NCBI GenBank assembly: GCA_004295045.1
Contig: SHND01000056.1
Span: 62,001-126,000, forward strand
Origin: Chloroflexota bacterium
Lineage (GTDB): Bacteria; Chloroflexota; Anaerolineae; UBA4142; SHND01
Length of the DNA: 64,000 bases
Reading direction: 5' to 3'
A program made the position numbers and the translations under genes. Within the stretch, counting starts at the first letter, position 1. Each line of letters opens with the position of its first letter. Below the pieces are notes generated by a model, which had not been told where the DNA came from, searched no databases, and worked only from the letters and a program-made list of their open reading frames with translations. This document shows, in pieces, positions 52,426 through 59,877 of the stretch.

Positions 52426-53898
52426 ATGCAAACGATGTTTTCCCCGACGCGTGCGCGCGTCATTTTTTATGTATGTCTCGCCGCCGCGTGCGCGCTCTTT
52501 GTCGCGTGCGGCGGCGCGGCGAATCAGTTACCGACTCCGAACGCGGACCAAAGTCTCGCGCAAACGATGATCGCGCAAGGCACTTCCGCGAGTTATCTCG
52601 GCACCAAAGTCGCGCGTCCCGAATTCACCAATACGCCCGGCGGCGACCAAGCCGCGACGGAAGAATCGGGCGGCGCAAAGGTGAATCCAACGCGCGCGGC
52701 GCGGCAAACGCGTGTCGCCGCACAAACGAAACCTGCACCCCAAGCAAAAGCAACCAAGCCGCCCGCGGAACAGCCGACCGAACCGCCCGAAGGATTCGAG
52801 CCCACAGCTACGCCGCCCGCGCTGCCTGCAAAAAAATCGGCGCATCTCAACTCGCCCGAATATTCGATTCAAATTTTTGGCTGGTATCGTCCCGAAATCG
52901 CCGACCGCGATATGAAAGAAATCAAAGAGATGGGCTTTGGCTGGGTGAAACAGCAGTTCGCGTGGCGCGACATCGAGGGCGCGGAAAAAGGCGCGTTCGA
53001 TTGGAGCCGCGCGGATGAAGTGGTGTATCGCGCGAATATCGAAGGTTTGGACTTGCTCGCGCGCATGGACAACGCGCCCGATTGGGCAGCGCCCGGCTGC
53101 TTTGATCCTTCACAGTCCGCGATGGGTCCGGCGCGCAACCTCAAAGATTGGACTGACTTTTTGACCGCCTTTGTGACGCGCTATAAAGGACGCGTGCGCG
53201 CGTATCAAATTTGGAATGAACCGAATCTCGCGCGCGAATGGTGCAAGCGTCCGCCGAATCCCGAAGAGTACGCGCGGCTTTTGAAAGCATCGTATCAAAC
53301 AATAAAGAGCATTGACCCGAACGCGTTGGTGATTAGCGCGGGGTTGACGCCCACCACCGCCGATTTTGATCAGGCGATGCCCGACATGAAATTTTTCGGT
53401 CGAATGTACGATGCGATGGGCAACAACAGCGACGGCTACTTTGACCTGCTCGGCGTACACGCGGCAGGTTTCAAAGCCGATCCCGAAGCCGACCCCGGCG
53501 TCGTCGCGCAGGACGCGGCGTTGACAAACAACGACCCAAGTCCAACAGAGGCAAAACGAATTTATTCGTTCCGTCACGTTGAAGATGTTCGCAAGTTAAT
53601 GCAAGAACGCGGCGACGCGGACAAACAGATTGCGATCTTGGAATTTGGCTGGACGAGCGATCAGGTGAATCCCGCGTACTCGTGGTTTCGCGTCAGCGAA
53701 GAGGAAAAAGCGAATCGCATCGTGCGCGCGTTTCAGTACGCAAAAGAAAATTGGAGTCCGTGGATCGGCGTGATGAGTTTGATCTACATGGCGAATGCGG
53801 ATTGGAGCGGCAACGAAGAACAATTCTGGTGGGCAATTACAAATCCCGACGGCTCGCCGCGACCGGCGTACAACGCGTTGAAAGCAATGCCCAAGTAA
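52426..53898 (+). CDS. GH39-like lipoprotein
   Basis: 490 residues from ATG 52426, five bases after AAAGGA. Lipoprotein signal VCLAAACALFVACGG with lipobox FVAC. Residues 25-145 are a Pro/Thr/Ala-rich stalk. The barrel from 150 has GFGWVKQQFAWRDIEG, the acid/base motif YQIWNEPNLAREW and a candidate nucleophile in IAILEFGWTSDQ, the arrangement of GH39/GH5 clan-A enzymes. It probably trims or degrades a beta-linked glycan on the cell surface, maybe the cluster's own product. A repeat-built terminator follows. Confidence 0.85.
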   Translation: MQTMFSPTRARVIFYVCLAAACALFVACGGAANQLPTPNADQSLAQTMIAQGTSASYLGTKVARPEFTNTPGGDQAATEESGGAKVNPTRAARQTRVAAQTKPAPQAKATKPPAEQPTEPPEGFEPTATPPALPAKKSAHLNSPEYSIQIFGWYRPEIADRDMKEIKEMGFGWVKQQFAWRDIEGAEKGAFDWSRADEVVYRANIEGLDLLARMDNAPDWAAPGCFDPSQSAMGPARNLKDWTDFLTAFVTRYKGRVRAYQIWNEPNLAREWCKRPPNPEEYARLLKASYQTIKSIDPNALVISAGLTPTTADFDQAMPDMKFFGRMYDAMGNNSDGYFDLLGVHAAGFKADPEADPGVVAQDAALTNNDPSPTEAKRIYSFRHVEDVRKLMQERGDADKQIAILEFGWTSDQVNPAYSWFRVSEEEKANRIVRAFQYAKENWSPWIGVMSLIYMANADWSGNEEQFWWAITNPDGSPRPAYNALKAMPK

Positions 53899-53905
53899 TA
53901 GGCTA

Positions 53906-53950
53906 CGAAAAACGAGAAGCGAAATCAAATTGCTTTTCGTTTTTCGTTTC
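53906..53950. terminator. Terminator built from period-7 repeats
   Basis: CGAAAAACGAGAAGC (53906-53920) pairs with GCTTTTCGTTTTTCG (53932-53946), one G-U pair in 15, followed by a T-rich tail. The arms are heptamer units (CGAAAAA, CGAGAAG, CGAAATC against GCTTTTC, GTTTTTC). It lies between two converging genes and may act for both. Confidence 0.65.
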
Positions 53951-53963
53951 TCGCATCGGTTTT

Positions 53964-54662
53964 CTACTGTTGAATAAAATCTACGCGCGTGGGACAATTG
54001 CCGCTGCCACCCCACGGGACGCGCGCTTGAATTTGCATGGGCGGACTTAACGGATCCTCTTGGCGATCCACCAACTGCACGCTCCACGTTCCGCTCGCGG
54101 CAGGAAAATCAAAGCGTCCTTCGGGATCGGGCGGCGCTTTGCTCGTCACCTTATCCGCCGCGCCATTCAATTCACGCAGTGTGATCTTCATTCCGCCAAT
54201 GCCCTTGCCGCTGGTGTCGAACACAAAGCCCCAAATGTAATTGTCAGGACACGGATTCCCCGTCGGCGCGCGCGGATCGGGTGGTCCGAGGCGCGGACAA
54301 AATGCCGCGCCGCAGCCGACGGGCGTTGCGGTGGCTTCGGGCGTTGCCGTGAATTCGGGCGTCGCGATGGTGGGAATGAAATCGAGGGTGGGTCCGCGCG
54401 TCGCCTCGGGCGGCAGCGTGGGTTGAAAACCAATCGGCGTTTTGGTTGGGGGCAGCGGCGTATTCGTCGGCGGCGCGGCAGTCTCGGTGGGAATTTCGAT
54501 GGTGACGCCCGCCGTCGGCGTTTGCGTCGCACTGTTCAAACCAATTTGCAAACCGTTCGGATTTGCATTCGTGAATCCGCTGACGGCAACGTAAGCGCCG
54601 ATACAGCAAATTCCTAAAATAATAAAAATCGCCGCCGCGTACGCGCGGTCTTGCATGGTCAT
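53964..54662 (-). CDS. Membrane-anchored secreted protein with Pro/Thr stalk
   Basis: 232 residues from ATG 54662. One N-terminal helix (YAAAIFIILGICCIGAYVAV) anchors it. Residues 45-120 are a Thr/Pro-rich stalk (TETAAPPTNTPLPPTKTP). The C-terminal 110 residues have four Cys and a carboxypeptidase-regulatory-type beta fold (NYIWGFVFDTSGKGIGGMKI, GRFDFPAASGTWSVQLVDR). Exposed on the cell surface; role unknown. Convergent with the GH39-like gene. Confidence 0.78.
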   Translation of the reverse strand: MTMQDRAYAAAIFIILGICCIGAYVAVSGFTNANPNGLQIGLNSATQTPTAGVTIEIPTETAAPPTNTPLPPTKTPIGFQPTLPPEATRGPTLDFIPTIATPEFTATPEATATPVGCGAAFCPRLGPPDPRAPTGNPCPDNYIWGFVFDTSGKGIGGMKITLRELNGAADKVTSKAPPDPEGRFDFPAASGTWSVQLVDRQEDPLSPPMQIQARVPWGGSGNCPTRVDFIQQ

Positions 54663-54799
54663 CCTAGTTCACTCCGCAATTCATTTCGGATTCGCACTTT
54701 CGATTTTACGAATAGAGACAAGGGAATTTCCTCGAACGCTCGTTCGCAGTATAACGAGGAACAAGCATCGGCGCAAACCGCGTAAGCGGATTATCCCAT

Positions 54800-54827
54800 T
54801 TGACCAGCGCGCGCGTAATGTTATAAT
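54800..54827 (+). promoter_or_regulatory. Promoter of tRNA-Val
   Basis: TTGACC (54800-54805) and TATAAT (54822-54827) with a 16-base spacer, about 52 bases upstream of the mature tRNA. The rest of the gap 54663-54799 shows nothing else. Confidence 0.65.
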
Positions 54828-54878
54828 TTTTGCGGCTATTTGACACCAAAAATTAAAGAAATAAAATAGCGACCATAA

Positions 54879-54951
54879 GGGCAGTTGGCTCAGTTGGTAG
54901 AGCACTGCGTTCACATCGCAGGGGTCATAGGTCCGAGTCCTATACTGCCCA
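54879..54951 (+). tRNA. tRNA-Val(CAC)
   Basis: Full cloverleaf: acceptor GGGCAGT/ACTGCCC (7 of 7 pairs), D arm GCTC-AGTTGGTA-GAGC, anticodon arm CTGCG-TTCACAT-CGCAG with anticodon CAC for GTG codons, variable loop GGGTC, T arm ATAGG-TCCGAGT-CCTAT and discriminator A. CCA is not encoded (ACTTG follows). In the T loop position 55 is C in place of the nearly universal U. Confidence 0.95.
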
Positions 54952-54968
54952 CTTGAGTACGGTTCTCA

Positions 54969-55004
54969 CCGTGGTCGCCGCAGAACAGCGCCACGGTTTT
55001 TTTT
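54969..55004 (+). terminator. Rho-independent terminator of tRNA-Val
   Basis: CCGTGG (54969-54974) pairs with CCACGG (54991-54996), with further inner pairing, followed by eight T. Confidence 0.8.
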
Positions 55005-55075
55005 TCGAGTGAATCGTTCTTTTGTTCGGCATAGCTCGAATCAGTTAGATGCGGCAGCATCGGTAACGCAAGGTC

Positions 55076-56896
55076 ATGTCCGTCTTGATTGACGAAACCC
55101 CGTTCACCCTCACCTCACGCGCCTCGCGACTCGTTGACGGCGCGCTGGTCAATTTACGCTGGGTCCTCATCGCGCTGGCGTGGCTCGCCGTGTTCCTCAT
55201 CACCGGCGACCCCATCCCCCAAGAGTATTTTTTGCTCTGGCTCATCCTCTACGCCGCCTTTAATGGTTTGCTCTGGATCGGCACACGCTACCGGCAACTG
55301 CCGCAGCATCTTCCGGTGCTTGGACTCGTCGGCGATGTGGTCTTCTTGAGCATTTTGCCGCTACTCCCCGGCGTCAACAGTCCGATTCTCATTCTCTTTG
55401 CCATTTTTCCAACTCTCGTCGCGGCGATGCGTTTTGGCGTCCCCACCGGCGCGCTCGTCGGCATCATTGTCCTTTTGCCGTACGAAATATCCGCAATCAT
55501 TCAACTTTTGCCGCCGAACATCCAAGCGCTCATTCCCATCACCCCCAACACCGACATTAATCTCTTGTCCGCGTTCTTGCCGGTGATCGCATTATTCGGC
55601 GCAGTCATCTTGGTCGGATATCTTGCCGCGCGCGAACGCGAAGCCGCTATCGGCAAAGCGCATGGAGAATTGGAAGAACTGCGCAAGGCAATTGCGAGCG
55701 CGCGTCTTTTTTATGAATCGTCCGATACGCTCAACAGCACCGCGAACTATACGGACATTCTCGATGTCATGCTGCAAGCAGGCGTCATCGGAATGCCGCG
55801 CGGCCGCGACGGCGCAGTGGGCATTGCCCTTTTGTTTGAGGACAATCTCCAAACCGAAGGACCCAAAGGACTAAAGGTGGCGGCAGCGCGCGGACTCGAT
55901 CACTCGGATGCGCAGCGCGCGATTGAGGGCAAGCGCGGCGTCGTCGCGCAGGCAATCGAAAGCGGCGATTCGATTCCGTTTCACAAAACAGCCAACGATC
56001 CGGAATTGACTTTGTTCACCTCGCTGCGCCGCGCGCACAATGGCGTGTGTTATCCATTGCAATCAGGACTCGATGTCTACGGCGCGGTAATTCTGGCTTC
56101 GACCAGCCACCTGATGCCCTCTGAACAACATCAGCGTTTGATGCGCGCGTTCATCAATCAAGCCGCAATCGTATTTCAAAACGCCAAGCTCTATCAAAAT
56201 TTGCGCGGCGAACGTGACCGCATCATCGAAGCGGAAACCTCCGCCCGAGCGAAACTCGCGCGCGATTTGCACGACGGACCGACCCAGTCGGTTGCCGCGC
56301 TGGCGATGCGTCTCGATTTTATTCGCCTCTTGATGGATCGAGATCAGCCGCAAGCGAAAGAGGAATTGGAACAAGCGCGCGAAGCAGTCATGCACATCGG
56401 CAAAGATTTGCGCGGCTTGCTTTTCACCCTCCGCCCGCTGACGCTTGAATCGCAAGGGCTCTCGGCAGCATTGAAACAATACGCGGAACGCTTGCGCGAA
56501 AATGATAATGTGCCAATTCAAATGCAGCCGGGCGAATTCGGCAACGAACTCGACCCCAACATCGCGGGAACGGTTTTTGCGGTCATCGAAGAAGCGGTGA
56601 GCAACGCGCGGAAACATGCCGGCGGCACAAATATTTTTGTGCAGGTGCAGCAGCAAAGCAGTACGCTGATCGCCACCGTGCGCGATGAAGGTCCGGGCTT
56701 TGACGTTGCTCAAGTGAACAGCAATTATGCGGAACGCGGCTCGCTCGGCTTGCTGAACATGCGAGAACGCGCCCGTCTGGTCGAGGGCACCCTCCAGATC
56801 GAATCGGCGCCGGGACGCGGCACGCGGGTCACGCTGCGCGTGCCGCTGCCACCAACGCGCGCAAAAAACACAACAGAACGGAATACCGCACGGTGA
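55076..56896 (+). CDS. Sensor histidine kinase, NarL-family type (orphan)
   Basis: 606 residues from ATG 55076. Six or so N-terminal helices (about 25-180) form a membrane sensor; a coiled linker (EREAAIGKAHGELEELRKAI) leads to a GAF domain (about 215-375). The dimerisation/phosphoacceptor motif is ARDLHDGPTQSVAALAMRL with His; the ATP-binding domain has VIEEAVSNARKHAGG, DEGPGFDV and GSLGLLNMRERARLV. It autophosphorylates and would signal to a LuxR-type response regulator, but none is in the window. A membrane protein follows with GTGA overlap. Confidence 0.9.
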   Translation: MSVLIDETPFTLTSRASRLVDGALVNLRWVLIALAWLAVFLITGDPIPQEYFLLWLILYAAFNGLLWIGTRYRQLPQHLPVLGLVGDVVFLSILPLLPGVNSPILILFAIFPTLVAAMRFGVPTGALVGIIVLLPYEISAIIQLLPPNIQALIPITPNTDINLLSAFLPVIALFGAVILVGYLAAREREAAIGKAHGELEELRKAIASARLFYESSDTLNSTANYTDILDVMLQAGVIGMPRGRDGAVGIALLFEDNLQTEGPKGLKVAAARGLDHSDAQRAIEGKRGVVAQAIESGDSIPFHKTANDPELTLFTSLRRAHNGVCYPLQSGLDVYGAVILASTSHLMPSEQHQRLMRAFINQAAIVFQNAKLYQNLRGERDRIIEAETSARAKLARDLHDGPTQSVAALAMRLDFIRLLMDRDQPQAKEELEQAREAVMHIGKDLRGLLFTLRPLTLESQGLSAALKQYAERLRENDNVPIQMQPGEFGNELDPNIAGTVFAVIEEAVSNARKHAGGTNIFVQVQQQSSTLIATVRDEGPGFDVAQVNSNYAERGSLGLLNMRERARLVEGTLQIESAPGRGTRVTLRVPLPPTRAKNTTERNTAR

Positions 56897-57690
56897 TCGA
56901 AAATTGGATTCGTGTTTTTGAAACCAGTCGTGGTTGGGATGCGGCAATTCTCGCGCTTGTTTCTGTGGCGCTGTTCATCGCCGCGTCGAACGTCAAGTGG
57001 AGTATCACGCGCGCGCCGAATTCGTCGCTGAATCAACAACTAACGCGCGCGGCAGCGCAGCCCGTGATTCGCGCGCTCTTTGAGATCGTCCGATTGTTGT
57101 ATTACATCGGCATTCCATTCGCCGCGTTGTATTTCGGATGGATTGATCTGCGCGCGTTCGGTTTGGTCATCTCCGACTGGGCGGAAGGGGTGCGCTGGGC
57201 GATTGTAATTTTTCTCGCGGCGTGGCTTTTGCTCATGGTGGTTTGGCTGCCATATTTGCGCGCCACCGCCGATGTCTATGCGACGCCTGCCACGCAATTT
57301 TCTTTTCCGCGACGGCTTGTGGAATTGATCTACATGCAAGCGCATTGGGCATTTTATCGCGCGGCAGCCATTGTGTTTTTGACCAGCAGCATTCCCGACG
57401 CGTATTATTGGGGCGCTGTAGTCGGTTTAGGATTGACGGCGATAGAAGCGCTGGCTTCTCCGCGCATCCGCGAACGTTTGACACGAATTGGGGAAGCGGA
57501 CGGAATCGTGTGGAACGCGGGACAAGCGGTGATCAATGCTTTGGGGTTTGTCGTCACCCGCAACCTCTACTTGCTCATCCTCATTCATTTCTTGCTCGAA
57601 CTGAGCGTGCCGCATTTGCGCGCACAGGCGCGCGAACGCACGCTCACCTCTCCCACTCGCGCACAGCCACAGCGCATCCGCGAATCATAA
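56893..57690 (+). CDS. Polytopic membrane protein coupled to the histidine kinase
   Basis: 265 residues from GTG 56893, overlapping the kinase stop by GTGA. About six membrane helices (ILALVSVALFIAAS, LLYYIGIPFAALYFGW, WAIVIFLAAWLLLMVVW, AVINALGFVVTRNLYLL, ILIHFLLELS). No known family recognised. Charged C-terminus (RAQARERTLTSPTRAQPQR). The tight coupling suggests it works with the kinase, maybe as an accessory sensor. It ends at a strong terminator. Confidence 0.75.
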   Translation: MIENWIRVFETSRGWDAAILALVSVALFIAASNVKWSITRAPNSSLNQQLTRAAAQPVIRALFEIVRLLYYIGIPFAALYFGWIDLRAFGLVISDWAEGVRWAIVIFLAAWLLLMVVWLPYLRATADVYATPATQFSFPRRLVELIYMQAHWAFYRAAAIVFLTSSIPDAYYWGAVVGLGLTAIEALASPRIRERLTRIGEADGIVWNAGQAVINALGFVVTRNLYLLILIHFLLELSVPHLRAQARERTLTSPTRAQPQRIRES

Positions 57691-57738
57691 AAAAACCTTC
57701 GACCGCGATATAGTGAATCGCAGCTCGAAGGTTTTTTT
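57691..57738. terminator. Rho-independent terminator
   Basis: AAAAACCTTCGA (57691-57702) pairs with TCGAAGGTTTTT (57724-57735), then more T. Inside is a second short stem (GCGAT/ATCGC). Shares its core with the terminator at 58601. Confidence 0.8.
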
Positions 57739-58200
57739 GCCCCGACAATTCGGAACAATCGCCAACGTGAACGGCGTCGTCCTCACATTACAAATGCATT
57801 ACAGCGAAAAAATAAACTAAAATTCGCGCTTTTTTTGGCGGTTCGGGTACCATTGTCCCAGTGTCTGTCAACCTGCACCTTGATAGAGTATGAGCAAGAT
57901 ACACTACTGCCACTCGATCCCTCTCCGCTCCGGTAGTGATCGCATCAAGCTGTTCCACGCCTTGTCTTTTCCGCGAACGATTCTTGTTTTTTGTTTGTGC
58001 TAGTTTGTAGTTTCTAGCCCGTTTGGAACGCTCTGAACCTTTCGTCGCAATCGAGCTTGGTTTGCAACACCAATAATTCTTCCATGTGTGAAGAATCAGT
58101 TTGGACACTGTCTTATTGTAATTTTGTTTTCTCAATAGCGCCGCTGTCTCGTGACATTTAAGTATTGATTCGCATATTCAGTTTCACACAGGAGGCAACC
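57739..58200. other. 462-base stretch with no supported gene
   Basis: AT-richer than its surroundings and lacking the GCG/CGC pattern of local genes. A minus-strand reading frame at 57788-58135 has lysine/arginine-rich composition and no ribosome binding site, so it is not called. It may hold the promoter and leader of the gene at 58201 or a small RNA, but no clear fold is seen. Confidence 0.5.
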
Positions 58201-58587
58201 ATGTCCCTTTTTTCACGTTCACTCGTTATTGCAAGCGTCATTCTGCTTGCGCAGATGCTTGGACTTGCCGTCCCGCTTGTTTTTCAAGGAGACGCTTATG
58301 CGCAACCTCAAAGATTTCCAGCCATTGTTGATGCATTCGCAAGCGGCGCTTCTTTGATTGCGCTCGCCAACGCCGGCATCGCACTCATCGCGTTCCTCGT
58401 TGCCTTTGGCATGGGAGGCGGATGGTCATACGTTCAAGGGATGGTGTCGCCGGGGCAGGGAACGCTGCCGTTCGCCGTTGATCTGCAACCGTTACGACAG
58501 GCAGTCAACAGCATCCTCGGTGATGGCGCATGGATTGGAATGAGTGAGGACGACACGGCGCTCTATAGACACACCAAGAGACGATAA
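58201..58587 (+). CDS. Small membrane protein, unknown function
   Basis: 128 residues from ATG 58201, six bases after AGGAGG, the best ribosome binding site in the window. Two hydrophobic segments: a signal-like one (SLVIASVILLAQMLGLAVPLVF, ending DAYAQ, a possible cleavage site) and ALANAGIALIAFLVAFGM. The C-terminus is short and soluble. No family recognised. It stands alone between two near-identical terminators after a long AT-richer leader. Confidence 0.65.
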   Translation: MSLFSRSLVIASVILLAQMLGLAVPLVFQGDAYAQPQRFPAIVDAFASGASLIALANAGIALIAFLVAFGMGGGWSYVQGMVSPGQGTLPFAVDLQPLRQAVNSILGDGAWIGMSEDDTALYRHTKRR

Positions 58588-58600
58588 ATGTTAGCGGAAC

Positions 58601-58636
58601 AAAAAAACCTTCGAGCAATGCTCGAAGGTTTTTTTT
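58601..58636. terminator. Bidirectional rho-independent terminator
   Basis: CCTTCGAGC (58608-58616), loop AAT, GCTCGAAGG (58620-58628), flanked by seven A and eight T. Serves the gene at 58201 and the converging gene at 58641. Confidence 0.88.
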
Positions 58637-58640
58637 ACAG

Positions 58641-58940
58641 CTAGCGATTAAAATAAAATGCCGCCGCAATCATTATGCCAAAACACAGAATTGCGAGGAG
58701 CGCAATGCGCCGCAGGTCCGCATACACATAGCTGTAATCGAAATGTGGTTCCGCATTATGCGCAAGCGCAGCCGCATTCGCGGAACGCCGCGTCGGCGCG
58801 CTCGGCACATTCAGCGTCAAACCCGAATCGGCGTTTGGCGCTTCGGTTTCTATCGGCGCGGGCGCAACCGGCGCTTTGTACTGACCCGATTCGCGCTTTG
58901 CCGCCGCGCGTTCTTTTTGGCTACGAGACTTTTGAGGCAT
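58641..58940 (-). CDS. Small tail-anchored-type membrane protein
   Basis: 99 residues from ATG 58940, behind AGGAAAG. A basic N-terminus (PQKSRSQKERAAAKRESGQYK) and Pro/Ala-rich middle lead to one C-terminal helix (IALLAILCFGIMIAAAFYF). The N-terminus would be cytoplasmic. It lies 22 bases downstream of the sortase gene on the same strand, so co-transcription with sortase and murJ is likely. No family recognised. Confidence 0.7.
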   Translation of the reverse strand: MPQKSRSQKERAAAKRESGQYKAPVAPAPIETEAPNADSGLTLNVPSAPTRRSANAAALAHNAEPHFDYSYVYADLRRIALLAILCFGIMIAAAFYFNR

Positions 58941-58962
58941 GAGACTTTCCTTTCGTTGTTAC

Positions 58963-59868
58963 CTACGGAATCAATTGAGCAATGACAATCAGCCGATGCG
59001 TATCCACGCGATAGGGATGGCACGTAATCAAGGTGACCACGCCTTCGCGCGTGGGCTGCAGCACCGACAAATCGTCGGGCGTGACAATGCGTTTCGCACG
59101 GACAGCATATTTGAATAATTTGCCGCCGGCGAATACTTGGACCTCATCGCCGTTTTTCAATGCTTCCAAATCTTTGAACACTTCGCCAAAGACATCATTG
59201 TGTCCTGACAAAACCATATTGCCGCGTTCGCCGGGGTTCACCGAACCGGCGTGATGCCCCACACCGAGCTTCAGCTGTTCCCAACCATCGCCCGGAACAA
59301 TGGGCCAATCCACTCCGAGCGCAGGAATGACAATCCGCGTAGGCGATTGCGGACCGGAGGTGGGCGGCGGGAGCGCGGGCGCTTGCTGAACATTTATGCC
59401 AATCGAAGCGGGCAGCGCTTCGGGAGGAAACGACGAGCCGGGCAATTCACTACTCGACGCAGGCGGGAACGAGGACCCCGGCAATTCGCCGGATGGCTGC
59501 GCGGGTACGGCGGCGACATTTGTTACCGGTTCTGCACCGGTCTGTGCTTGATCACCGCGGATGGCGGCAGCGACCTCTTGATTCAGCGATTGCAAATTCA
59601 GCAGCGCAACGACAATGATAGCAACCAAGCCGAGCACCGCCGCGACTTCGACGAGGAACAAGATATGGTCGCGCCAGCCGCGCCGACGCCGTTTCTTTTT
59701 TCCATCACCAGGGTGTACCGTGATTGGCGCAAAGCGGCGCGTGTCATCCGTTTCTGCAAAAGTCCGCGCGCGCTCGATCCTGCGGCGTTCTTCGACCAAC
59801 GCCTCCAATTCTTCGAGCGAAAGATCCGCGACGCGCCGCTCTTCGCTTTTGTTGGATTTGCCAAACAT
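58963..59868 (-). CDS. Sortase
   Basis: 301 residues from ATG 59868. Cytoplasmic charged N-terminus (about 66 residues, KKKRRRRGWRD), one helix (ILFLVEVAAVLGLVAIIVV), Pro/Ser linker with a duplicated ELPGSSFPP, then the sortase barrel: RIVIPALGVDWPIV, MVLSGHNDVFGEVF with the catalytic His, and VTLITCHPYRVDTHRLIV with Cys283 and Arg. It attaches surface proteins by cleaving an LPxTG-like signal. No sorting signal was found in the window's other genes. Just downstream of murJ. Confidence 0.92.
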   Translation of the reverse strand: MFGKSNKSEERRVADLSLEELEALVEERRRIERARTFAETDDTRRFAPITVHPGDGKKKRRRRGWRDHILFLVEVAAVLGLVAIIVVALLNLQSLNQEVAAAIRGDQAQTGAEPVTNVAAVPAQPSGELPGSSFPPASSSELPGSSFPPEALPASIGINVQQAPALPPPTSGPQSPTRIVIPALGVDWPIVPGDGWEQLKLGVGHHAGSVNPGERGNMVLSGHNDVFGEVFKDLEALKNGDEVQVFAGGKLFKYAVRAKRIVTPDDLSVLQPTREGVVTLITCHPYRVDTHRLIVIAQLIP

Positions 59869-59877
59869 CAGGCAGCA

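Noticed and set aside
57788..58135. A 115-residue minus-strand frame in the AT-richer gap
   Set aside because: No ribosome binding site, no hydrophobic core or family; composition unlike genes nearby.
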